Positions 30,401-39,224 of a DNA stretch of 64,000 nt are shown here, in pieces. The notes below the pieces were generated by a model. The model searched no databases and was not told where the DNA came from. It was given only the letters and a program-made list of their open reading frames with translations. The position numbers and the translations under genes are program-made. The stretch comes from Bactrocera neohumeralis (taxonomy: Eukaryota > Arthropoda > Insecta > Diptera > Tephritidae): contig NW_026089687.1 in assembly GCF_024586455.1 (NCBI RefSeq), positions 1 to 64,000 on the forward strand. Direction: 5' to 3'. Every line of letters begins with the position of its first letter. The first letter of the stretch is position 1.

Positions 30401-33269
30401 CATCTTACTAAAGTTGGCATAAAGCCATAACGGCAGTGCATTTGGAAAAAATTCCACAATTTTACATTTAGGTATAAAACCGATTTTCCTGCATTTAAAC
30501 ATTTAGAAATTCATATCAAGTTGCTTCAAATCATTAACGTCACATATTCAAGTTAATTAACCTTCGTCATATTACAGAAGTTGGCATAAAGCCAAAACGG
30601 CAATGCATTAGGAAAACATCCACAATTTATCATTTAGGTATAAAACCGACTTTCTTGCATGTACACATTTATAAATCCATATCAAGTTGCTTCAAATTAT
30701 CAAATTCACATATTAAAGTTAATTAACTTTCTTCATCATACAGAAGTTGGCATAAAGCCAAAACGGCGAGTGCATTTGGAAAAATTCCACAATTTTACAT
30801 TTAGGTATAAAACCGATTTTCTGGCATGTACACATTTAGAAATCCATATCAACTTGCTTCAAATCATTAGCTTCACATATTAAAGTTAGTTAACCTTCTT
30901 CATTTTACAGAAGTTGGCATAAAGCCAAAACGACAGTGCATTGGGAAAATTACCAGAATTTTACATTTAGGTATAAAACCGAATTTCTGGCATGTTCACA
31001 TTTAGAAATCCATATCAAGTTGCTTCAGATCATTAGCTTCACATATTAAAGTTAATTAATCTTCTTCATCTTACCGAAATTGGCATAAAGCCAAAACGGC
31101 AGTGCATTTGGAAAAAAATCCATAATTTTAGATTTAGGTATAAAACCGACTTTCTTGCATGTACACATTTAGAAATCCATATCAAGTTGTTTCAAATTAT
31201 TAGCTTCACATATTAAAGTTAATTAACTTTCGTCATCTTACTAAAGTTGGCATAAAGCCAAAACGGCAGTGCATTTGGAAAAATTCCACAATTTTTCATT
31301 TAGGTATAAAACCGATTTTCTTGCATGTACACATTTAGAAATCCATATCAAGTTGCTTCAAATCATAAGCTTCACATATTAAAGTTAAGTAATCTTCTTC
31401 ATCTTACAGAAGTTGGCATAAAGCCAAAACGGCAGTGCATTTTGAAAAATTCCATAATTTTACATTTAGGTATAAAACCGATTTTCTGGCATGTACACAT
31501 TTAGAAATCCATATCAAGTTGCTTCAAATCATTTACTTCATATATTAAAGTTAATTAACTTTCTTCATTTTACCGAAACGGCAGTGCATTTGGAAAATTC
31601 CACAATTTCACATTTAGGTATAAAACCGATTTTCCTGCATTTAAACATTTAGCAATCCATATCGAGTTGATTCAAATCATTAACTTCACATATTAAAGTT
31701 AATTAACTTTCTTCATCTTACTAAAGTTAGCATAAAGCCAAAACGGCAGTGCATTTGGAAAAATTCCACAATTTTACATTTAGGTATAAAACCGATTTTC
31801 TTGCATATACACATTTAGAAATCCATATCAAGTTGCTTCAAATCATTATCTTCACATATTAAGTTAATTAACCTTCTTCATCTTACAGAAGTTCGCATAA
31901 AGCCAAAACGGCAGTGCATTTGGAAAAATTCCACAATTTTACATTTAGGTATAAAACCGATTTTCTTGCATGTACACATTTAGAAATCCATATCAAGTTG
32001 CTTCAAATTATTAAATTCACATATTCAAGTTAATTCACCTTCGTCATCTTACTCAAGTTGGCATAAAGCCAAAACGACAGTGCATTTGGAAGAATTCCAG
32101 AATTTTACATTTAGGTATAAAACCGATTTTCTTAAACGTACGCATTTAGAAATCCATATCAAGTTGTTTCAAATCATTAGCTTCACATATAAAGTTAATT
32201 AACCTTCGTCATCTTACAGAAGTTCGCATAAAGCCAAAACGGCAGTGCATTTGGAAAAATTCCACAATTTTACATTTAGGTATAAAACCGATTTTCCTGC
32301 ATTTAAACATTTAGAAATCCATATCGAGTTTATTCAAATCATTAACGTCACATATTCAAGTTAATTAACCTTCGTCATCTTACAGAAGTTGGCATAAAGC
32401 CAAAACGGCAGTGCATTTGGAAAATTTCAGAATTTTACATTTAGGTATAAAACCGATTTTCTTGCATGTACACATTTAAAAATCCATATCAAGTTGCTTC
32501 AAATCATTAGCTTCACATTTTAAAGTTAATTAATCTTCTTCATCTTACTCAAGCTGGCATAAAGCCAAAACGGCAGTGCGCTTGGAAAAAATTCCACAAT
32601 TTTACATTTAGGTATAAAACCGACTTTCTTGCATGTACACATTTAGAAATCCATATCAAGTTGTTTCAAATCATTAAATTTACATATTAAAGTTAATTAA
32701 CTTTCGTCATCTTACTCAAGTTGACATAAAGCAACAACGGCAATGCATTTGGAAAAATTCCACAATTTTACATTTAGGTATAAAACCGACTTTCTTGCAT
32801 GTACACATTTAGAAATCCATATCAAGTTGTTTCAAATCATTAGCTTAACATATTAAGGTTAATTAACTTTCGTCATCTTACAGAAGTTGGCATAAAGCCA
32901 TAACGGCAGTGCATTTGGAAAAATTCCACAATTTTACATTTAGGTATAAAACCGATTTTCCTGCATTTAAAAATTAAGCAATCCATATCGAGTTACTTCA
33001 AATCATTAGTTTAACATATTAAAGTTATTTAACCTTCGTCATATTACAGAGGTTGGCATAACGCCAAAACGGCAGTGCATTTGGAAAAATTCCACAATTT
33101 TTCATTTAGGTATAATACCGATTTTCCTGAATGTTCACATTTAGAAATCCATACGAAGTTGCTTCAAATCATTAGCTAAACATATTAAAGTTAATAAACC
33201 CCCATCATCTTACTCAAGTTGACATAAGACCATAAAGGCAGTGCATTTGGAAAAATTCCACAATTTTAC

Positions 33270-33400
33270 ATTTATGTATTTGGCATGTACACAAAAATTA
33301 TCACTTGCTTCAAAATTTTACATTTAAAGTTAGTTAACCTTCTTTAAAACCGATTGGGAAAAATTACAGAATTTTTTCTGGCATTATCACATTTAGAAAT
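33270..33400 (+). repeat. Scrambled monomer close to the Jockey insertion
   Basis: Pieces TTTGGCATGTACACAAAAATT, CACTTGCTTC, AAAATTTTACATTTAAAG and TTTAAAACCGATTGGG appear out of normal order, then the array recovers at about 33400, some 160 bp before the Jockey insertion point. Confidence 0.55.
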
Positions 33401-33560
33401 CCATAACAAGTTGCTTCAGATCATTAGCTTCACATATTAAAGTTAATTAACCATCGTCATCTTACATAAGTTCGCATAGTGTATTTGGAAAAATTCCACA
33501 ATTTTTCATTTAGGTATAAAACCGAATTTCTGGCATGTTCACATTCAGAAATCCATATCA

Positions 33561-33572
33561 AGTTGCTTCAGA
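33561..33572. other. Target-site duplication, left copy (Jockey)
   Basis: AGTTGCTTCAGA lies in normal satellite context (ATATCAAGTTGCTTCAGATC elsewhere). It is identical to 39213-39224 on the far side of the element. A leading A may belong to the tail. Confidence 0.9.
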
Positions 33573-34015
33573 CTTGATTTCGAGACGTTCGCGGGTACGG
33601 TCAGCAGAAAGTGTGGTCTTCAATTTCTTGTAATATACGTGAAATCCCGGCTGGGGAAATTCGTAAGCAGATTCACCGGAGGACCTTAACATCGTTGGCA
33701 CCACGCGGTATATCAATTTTCTCGAAATTTCTACAAAAATAGGTAAAAACATAAGTGATTTATTATATAACTTTTGAAAATTTAAAACAGTAACAAAAAA
33801 TAATACCAAGTTAAAACACTCAATTAATTTTCGCGCAAAAATTCTCCTCCGAACATCTAAAGTGGGTATCAGCTGTTTCTGTCGCACCGCAAACCAGCTG
33901 TCTACGCAGAGTTGTAGGTGGCCAGGGACACTACATTATCTGCACGTGCAGTCGGTTAAGCTGTTGGTAAGGCAGTTTCTTTTACTTAACGTAGCCACGA
34001 TTCAATAAGATCGTT
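33573..34015 (+). other. Jockey 5' untranslated leader
   Basis: Non-satellite sequence between the target duplication and the first ORF1 ATG at 34016. It has higher GC than the satellite and no convincing reading frame; a 109-codon frame on the minus strand (33558-33887) runs partly into satellite and shows no known motif. Jockey-clade elements carry an internal promoter at their 5' end, so this would be its place; I cannot point to the core motif. Confidence 0.6.
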
Positions 34016-34566
34016 ATGGACACACAAACTCCGCCTCCCGGTGGGGGTACATAATGTAACCAAATAGGTATGTTGCTTGAACGCATTAAAAAAACAGAAG
34101 CGTTGAATAATGAATTGAAAAACGTAAATGCGGCATTAAAACTTCAAAATGAAGACTTAAAGAAATCGCTAGCCAAGTATGCAAATGAAACGTCTTCTTC
34201 TCCATCAAAATCAACCTTTGCAGCCGAAACAGACGAAGAAGAGCTTGAAAAAGAAACAAATTGGCTATTAAAAAAGAAAAAAAGTAGGGAAAATAAGAAA
34301 CGCAAAGCAGATTCTTCACCGGATGTAACATTGAAGTCTCCGATTCCAGATGGAACAGCAGAAGATAAAACAGATACAAAAGTAAGCCATCGCCCTCCCC
34401 CAATTATAATATCGGAAAATTTTAACCAACCCTTGATGCGTTCCTTGATTAACGCAGATGTAAAAAAAAACCTTACTCACTCAAGCTCACTGGCCCAAGT
34501 TCCTGTAAAGTAAATTTTTCAGATAGTTCCGACTACATAATACTTACAAGGAAATTAAACCACAAA
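34016..34566 (+). pseudogene. Jockey ORF1 (Gag-like) remnant
   Basis: The likely start is ATG 34016 (MDTQTPPPGGG), in frame with the main open stretch but broken by TAA at 34052-34054. The open part from 34070 encodes a heptad-like region rich in Leu, Lys and Glu (LERIKKTEALNNELKNVN), a basic nuclear-signal-like run KKKKSRENKKRK, and the block RPPPIIISENFNQ that is typical of Jockey ORF1. A one-base shift near 34505 moves the frame into SDSSDYIILTRKLNHK, which looks like continuing ORF1. The sequence then jumps into ORF2 near 34566, so the RNA-binding half with the CCHC knuckles is absent. In intact relatives ORF1 protein packages the element RNA. This copy cannot make it. Confidence 0.75.
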
Positions 34567-34867
34567 TATCCAAGACATTCATTACTATTGAAAACGGATT
34601 GGACTTAAATTCGGACCACTCGCCAGTATATCTAATCCTAAATGAATAAATCAACATACCGCCTTACCTAAAAGAATCAACATACCGCCTTATCTTACTA
34701 ATAGACATACGGATTGGGAATATTTCAAAGTGATGCTCGACAAAAATATTGATTTTGAAGCAACCCAAGATATCTTAGAAGATGAAGTTCATACATTTAC
34801 GAAAGCTATTCAGGAATCGGCTTGGAAAAGTACTCCTGTTCCTAAACAAAAAAACTTTTATATTAAA
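34567..34867 (+). pseudogene. Jockey ORF2, tail of endonuclease and linker
   Basis: Opens just after a deletion joint. The segment GLDLNSDHSPVYLIL matches the last motif (SDH) of the AP-type endonuclease that nicks the target. Stops follow (for example a TAA after LILNE), then an open linker 34730-34867 containing WKSTPVPKQKNFYIK. The frame is cut at 34867 by the Helitron and resumes at 37233 with YPSDILDL in register. The catalytic N-terminal part of the endonuclease is missing, so even without the Helitron this copy was already internally deleted. Confidence 0.78.
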
Positions 34868-34896
34868 CTAGCTGACCCCGCAGCCGTTGCCCTGCG
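34868..34896 (-). other. Helitron 3' terminus: hairpin plus CTAG
   Basis: On the minus strand CGCAG-N8-CTGCG (34879-34896) forms a 5-bp stem, followed by GGGTCAG and terminal CTAG (34868-34871). A hairpin about 10 bases before a CTRR end is the Helitron termination signature. Confidence 0.9.
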
Positions 34897-34959
34897 TAAA
34901 ATTATGTGTTTTGAAATGAAAAAAAGTTGAAATTATATTCTGTCGAAAATGATTTATTT

Positions 34960-35480
34960 ACGATTTTTCTACATTTTTTTTATGTAGCGCAACTTAATAA
35001 ACATAATTTTTTGATTTCTGTTCTGGTGCGTAAATATTTAGAGAAGATGGGTTTCCAACTCGTCAACACACCACATATATCTGGCCGTGTGAAAAACATA
35101 GCATTCCCGATTTCCTTGTGTCCTGTTGATTGTCAACGCAAGGGAAATTTTCCCTGGAAATTGAATACGTTTGAACTGAAATGGCTGTCCCTTGTATTCG
35201 ATAACTACGTCATAATCATTCGGATTCCATTACACAGTTTCGGCGCATGAAGATTGTGAAATATAATAATGACAGATCCAACTTTAAGACGCAAATGATG
35301 CTGGGGCAGGCTTGGTATGGTATTTGGAAATTCCACTGGATAATTTACGGTTTCGTCTTCCTTGTCAAGACGATCGATCGATTTATATGAGCGCAAACCT
35401 CCCGGAACTTGACTTTGAATCTTCCAGTTTAAATCACTAACATCGGTAATTTTGGCAGCTAAAATTGCTCGTGCACTCAA
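34960..35480 (-). pseudogene. Helitron helicase C-terminal remnant
   Basis: Minus-strand translation gives, in order, LAAKITDVSDLNWKIQSQVPG, a stretch of NYPVEFPN type, LPQHHLRLKVGS, HAPKLCNG, then (35240-35110) QPFQFKRIQFPGKISLALTI followed by NRTQG, and after a frameshift CFSHGQIYVV. These are the last motifs of the PIF1-like helicase of Helitrons (V and VI). A stop interrupts the arginine-finger-like CSRVGNP block near 35050. Only the C-terminal third is present; motif I (Walker A) is missing. In intact elements the helicase unwinds DNA during rolling-circle transposition. Confidence 0.85.
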
Positions 35481-35855
35481 GCTATCGCAGTTACGATAAT
35501 TTGGCCAATGTTCGGATAAACATTCGTGATGAGTTCATCTTCCGTTGAAGTGAATTGACAAAAGGGAGGTGAAATTGATATCAAACCACTGGAAGTATCA
35601 ACCGAAATTTGCCCATTTCGAATTCTTAGCGAATACAATGTAAAATGTCATAGGCAATGTCATTTTTTCGTATCCCATAATTAACGCGAATTTAAAGGCT
35701 GACATGTCGAAATGATCTTCGCGAAAAGTATGCGAAGTACTATCGCATTGTCCTCCGTCTGTTTCCAGTGATTATCATGTTCCAGCAAATGCTACTGCTG
35801 GCATGCTTCTCAAAATGTTGCACACACTGTACCATTCACAATACGCGATGACTTA
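35481..35855 (-). other. Helitron interior, no intact coding motif
   Basis: This lies between the Rep and helicase remnants on the minus strand. Short fragments such as GYEKMTLPMTFYIV can be read but are broken by stops and frame changes. In an autonomous element about 2 kb of helicase-domain coding would lie between the two tyrosines and the last helicase motifs; here only about 0.5 kb remains, so an internal deletion falls here. Confidence 0.55.
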
Positions 35856-36720
35856 AATGAAGTTTAACCGCGAGACGCAAAACAGTCGGAAAACTTTCAT
35901 GAATTGCAAAAGTAAATATCCTACAAAGCGCTTTATTGCAGTTCACATATCGACCCATTTGATGCTGCTGATCTCATATCGTTCAAGGCCAATAACCGCT
36001 ATGTTGCTTTCTTTGGTGACGTACTTGCAAACGTATTTGATCGATTACACCAATCTGCAATTTTCAACATTGACATGAGTTTTGGATGTGAATTAAACAA
36101 AAGGGGCGAATATGGTACGACCCATGTGTTGTCAACTTCGATGTGTTGTTAACGTCGATATTCACGCCTCTAAATGCTAAATGTTCTGCCATTGTCGTCT
36201 GGTGAGTGACGCCGATACAGTTAATATCCATCATTTCCCATTCCCGTTTCCGAAAGAAAAGCACATGAGTAGTGTTTCGTGCATTTATTGTCAAACATAC
36301 AAACCAAAGTGGGATTGTAAGGTTCGCAAGGTCCATGAATCATATTGGTTTTCACCACTTCGTATAATTCTGGATCTATCTCTGAATCAGGAATTTCCGC
36401 TGAAATGGTTTCATCAATTTGATCTGGTGTAATCACCATCCGCATCCAAAGAAGAATGTGTGCGTGCGGCAAACCTCTTTTTTGCTACTCAATAGAACAC
36501 ATTCAGCATATAACAGCATCATATATACCATAGGTTGCTTCAAGATAAAGACCATCAAACATCGCAGCTATTGTTTAAAAAGTCGTGCTGTGATATCGTT
36601 ACGATCGCTAGCTGATTGACCGCGATCCATAATTCCGCACGTATGTCATCGCATTTTGGGAGTACTTCTTGCCTTTCTTTGGGCTGCCATACGTTGATGG
36701 CAAAAAGAACGCCGACCAAT
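35856..36720 (-). pseudogene. Helitron Rep (HUH nuclease) remnant
   Basis: On the minus strand, from right to left: LPSTYGSP and NAMTYVRNYG (Helitron N-terminal signature), a small deletion, GQSASDRNDITARLFKQ, the HUH metal-binding motif LPHAHILLW (His codons at 36461-36469), then PDQIDETISAEIPDSEIDPE and NMIHGPC, and finally the two-tyrosine motif YVCKYVTK at 36012-36035. Rep nicks DNA and becomes covalently linked to it at the start of rolling-circle transposition. Both key motifs survive, but stops (after LFKQ, before SIKYVCKY) and frame changes make it non-coding. Confidence 0.88.
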
Positions 36721-37232
36721 ATTAGCGCCACCTCTTCGTGGCTTCGTAACAAATTTCAATCTGTAATAGATCACATCGTCTCAAACATACATAAAGTTTT
36801 CACTGAATAAGTTTCAATAATTTTTCCTTTGGATAGCCTGAATAAAAAAGTAAGCGACCGCAATTGAACGATTCAAATAATTTACAAATCAAAATACTGA
36901 AAAACAAAACAAACAAGAATTGAAAAAAATGTGTATGGAAAATGTTACTTTTTGGAATTGTCCAATTTTCCGACTTCTCCTCATGAAAAGTATGAGGTAT
37001 TTTGTTTCTAAACCTTTCCCGATCCACAACAAACAACCTTTAAAAATTTCATTAAGATTGGTTCAACCGTTCTCTTACTGTTACTAACAAACAAACATTC
37101 ATACATATGTATATATTGTAACGTTTGTATGGGGAAAAGAAAAGGGCTGTTTTTAGGGGTTTTCCGGAAATTATTCGAATTTTTCTCGCATTTTTTTCTC
37201 TCATTTTTGGTATTCATTTTTATTTATATAGA
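36721..37232 (-). other. Helitron 5' noncoding end
   Basis: AT-rich sequence between the Rep remnant and the TC terminus at 37232 (minus strand). It includes an AAAATTTCATTAAGATTGGT stretch of a kind that recurs in insect repeats. No reading frame is convincing; the 69- and 78-codon frames here show no motif. Confidence 0.6.
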
Positions 37233-39016
37233 TATCCATCGGACATTTTAGATCTCATAAAGAAAAAGAGAAAACTTCGCAAAAAATGGCAAATCATGCG
37301 ATTTTCTCAGTATAAAACAGAACTGAACAATTTAACCAAGCTTCTCAGTACTAAAATAAAGTTATTCACGAATAAAAATATTTTTAATTATATTGAGAAA
37401 TTAATGCCAAATAAACAATCCGATTATTCCCTTTGGAAAGCAGTAAAAAATGCTAGGAAACCAATATTGTCAAATGCACCCCTCAGAAAGCCAAACGGAT
37501 CCTGGGCCAAAAGTGGCAAAGAAAAAGCGAAAGTTTTTTCAGAGAAACTCGCTAAAACGTTTAGTCCTATTCTGTTCCATGAAACTTTACCTCAGATGGA
37601 AGGATCGCAATGCGAAGAAGAAATCCAACCAGCAACAATTAGAGAAGTGGAAAATATAATTAAAAGTAGATTTGAACCAAGAAAAGCGCCCGGTTTCGAC
37701 TTGGTGACAGCTGAGGTACTGAAAAATCTAACACGGAAAGCATTAGAAAAACTTACATCGATAATAAACGCTTGCTTAAATCTCAGATACGTTCCATTGT
37801 CGTGGAAGGTATCTGAAATCATTATGGTACAAAAACCCGGGAAAAGCGCACAGGAAGCATCATCATATCGTCCAATCGCAGTGTTGCCTATTTTGTCCAA
37901 ACTACTTGAAGTTATAATAATAAAAAGACTTCAGAACATATTGAAGAAAAGGACCTTATACCAATTCATCAATTTGGATTTAGATAGCAACATTCTACAA
38001 TCGATCAAGTTCATCGAATAACAGATATAATTGAGGATGCGATGGAAAAAAAGCAAATTTGCACAGCTGTTTTTCTTGATGTATCTCAGGCGTTTGACGG
38101 AGTATGGCACCAGGGCTTACTTCATAAATTAAGACTTCTCTTCCCACAGCATCTAACTGAGTTACTTGCCTCTTACCTTAGCAACCGCTACTTCAGAATC
38201 AAGCAGGGACAATCATATAATATGTTACAGCCAATAAAAACAGGAGTACCCCAAGGAAGCGTCCTGGGACCACTCTTATACATTTTGTTTACTAGCGACA
38301 TGCCTACGCCGACAAACAGCACAATCGCCACATTTACAGATGATACCTGCATCATTACTACTGGCAATAATGCAGTAGAGCCGTCGAACAGAATGCAGTC
38401 TTCAATCAACCTAATTGTGGAATGGACACAAAAATAGAATATTATTCTCAACGAGTTGAAGTCAATACATATAAACTTCACTAACAAAACTGATACGTAT
38501 ATCCCCTTATATATTGGGAATGAAGTAATTCCGTACTCCACCTCGGCGAAATATCTTGGTTTAACGCTGGATTCAAAGTTAAAGTGGAAGGAGCATATAC
38601 AAAGAAAAGTTGCAGAACTAAAACTAAAATACAACAAAATAAATTGGTTAATCGGCAAGAAATCACCTCTAACAACCTCAAATAAAATTTTAGTCTACAA
38701 TCAAACGTAGAAGCCCATATGAACATACGGAATTCAGCTATGGGGATGCGCTACATCGTTATACATCGAAATGGTGGAAAGATTCCAAAATAAAGTTCTG
38801 CGAAAAATTGTAAATGCCCCGTGGTACATACGGAACTCAGATCTACATCGTCATCTTCACATAAAAATGGTGCGGGAAGTCATTCGCGAAACGGCATCGA
38901 AACTCGCCACAAGGTTGCAAAACCACGTAAACTCTGAAGCCCGACAACTAGGAGAGGCTAGAAATAGCAGGCTTAGATTGAAAACAACAAAGCTAAATGA
39001 CCTTCTAAGCAAATAA
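37233..39016 (+). pseudogene. Jockey ORF2 reverse transcriptase and C-terminal domain
   Basis: Starts at YPSDILDLIKKKRKLRKKW, in register with 34867. Reverse transcriptase motifs follow: KAPGFDLVTAEVLKNL, SYRPIAVLPILSKLLE, HQFGF and STIDQVHR around a frameshift near 37950 and a TAG at 37984, then FLDVSQAFDGVWH, GVPQGSVLGPLLY, and the catalytic box as FTDDT (FADD in active relatives). TAG at 38435-38437 and at 38708-38710 break the thumb region. The C-terminal part AKYLGLTLDSKL, TYGIQLWG, and the terminal KLNDLLSK is recognisable. Catalysis would be target-primed reverse transcription in the nucleus. At least three stops and two shifts leave it dead. Confidence 0.9.
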
Positions 39017-39212
39017 CAAATATTATAATATTTAGTTTTAATACAAATTTTAGTTTTGAAAAAGGTTCTTAATAGAGATTTTATTGTTTAACCATATATT
39101 GCTTGTTAGTACATTTGTCACTAGTTGCAATTCGAATAAAATGTAAAACCATATCTTGTTAGGTTTCACTAAAACAAAAAAAAAAAAACAAAAACGAAAA
39201 AGAAAAAGAAAA
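39017..39212 (+). other. Jockey 3' UTR and A-rich tail
   Basis: About 150 bp of AT-rich noncoding sequence, then from 39168 an A-rich run interrupted by C and G (AAAACGAAAAAG, then AAAAAG repeats) ending exactly at the target duplication. The tail position proves plus-strand orientation of the insertion. Confidence 0.85.
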
Positions 39213-39224
39213 AGTTGCTTCAGA
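39213..39224. other. Target-site duplication, right copy (Jockey)
   Basis: AGTTGCTTCAGA, identical to 33561-33572, then satellite continues with TCATAAGCTTCACAC. Confidence 0.9.

Larger units (their letters stand above)
1..33572 (+). repeat. 166-bp satellite array, block 1 (about 200 monomers)
   Basis: Uninterrupted head-to-tail tandem repeat. Spacing between successive GTGCATTTGG marks is about 166 bp (for example 12001 to 12167, and 9179 to 9345), with small indels between monomers. In order, a monomer holds TGGAAAAATTCCA, ACATTTAGGTATAAAACCGA, TTGCATGTACACATTTAG, AAATCCATATCAAGTTGC, CACATATTAAAGTTAATTAA, CATCTTACAGAAG, and TTGGCATAAAGCCAA followed by ACGGCAGTGCA. It is AT-rich. Short open frames that appear in it are satellite translated by chance. 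The last 12 bases (33561-33572) are the target duplication of the Jockey element. I do not recognise the family by name. Monomer length and purity suggest centromeric or pericentromeric heterochromatin; that is inference. Confidence 0.97.
34868..37232 (-). mobile_element. Internally deleted Helitron nested in the Jockey ORF2
   Basis: Read on the minus strand it begins TCTATATAAATAAAAATG and ends with a hairpin followed by CTAG, the canonical Helitron ends. It is flanked by A at 34867 and T at 37233, the expected AT target with no duplication. Removing it brings the Jockey codons for FYIK and YPSDIL together in one frame, which fixes both ends. It carries decayed Rep (HUH nuclease) and helicase sequence on the minus strand. 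At 2365 bp it is far shorter than an autonomous Helitron (commonly 5 kb or more), so it is an internal deletion derivative, not mobile by itself. Confidence 0.93.
33573..39212 (+). mobile_element. Degenerate Jockey-type non-LTR retrotransposon (split by a Helitron)
   Basis: The element is on the plus strand: 5' leader, ORF1 remnant, ORF2 endonuclease tail, Helitron insertion, reverse transcriptase, 3' UTR and an A-rich tail (39168-39212). The 12-bp sequence AGTTGCTTCAGA stands on both sides (33561-33572 and 39213-39224), and both flanks read directly into satellite. Without the 2365-bp Helitron it is about 3.3 kb. A complete Jockey element is about 5 kb, so over 1.5 kb is missing, mainly the end of ORF1 and most of the endonuclease. 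Clade assignment rests on the ORF1 proline-rich block and the reverse transcriptase motifs, recognised by eye. Confidence 0.9.

Noticed and set aside
1..33572. CRISPR-like regular array
   Set aside because: The whole 166-bp unit is repeated with drift; there are no unique spacers, and the sequence is eukaryotic.
33558..33887. 109-codon minus-strand frame at the Jockey 5' end
   Set aside because: It spans the insertion junction into satellite and shows no domain; a shadow of the leader.
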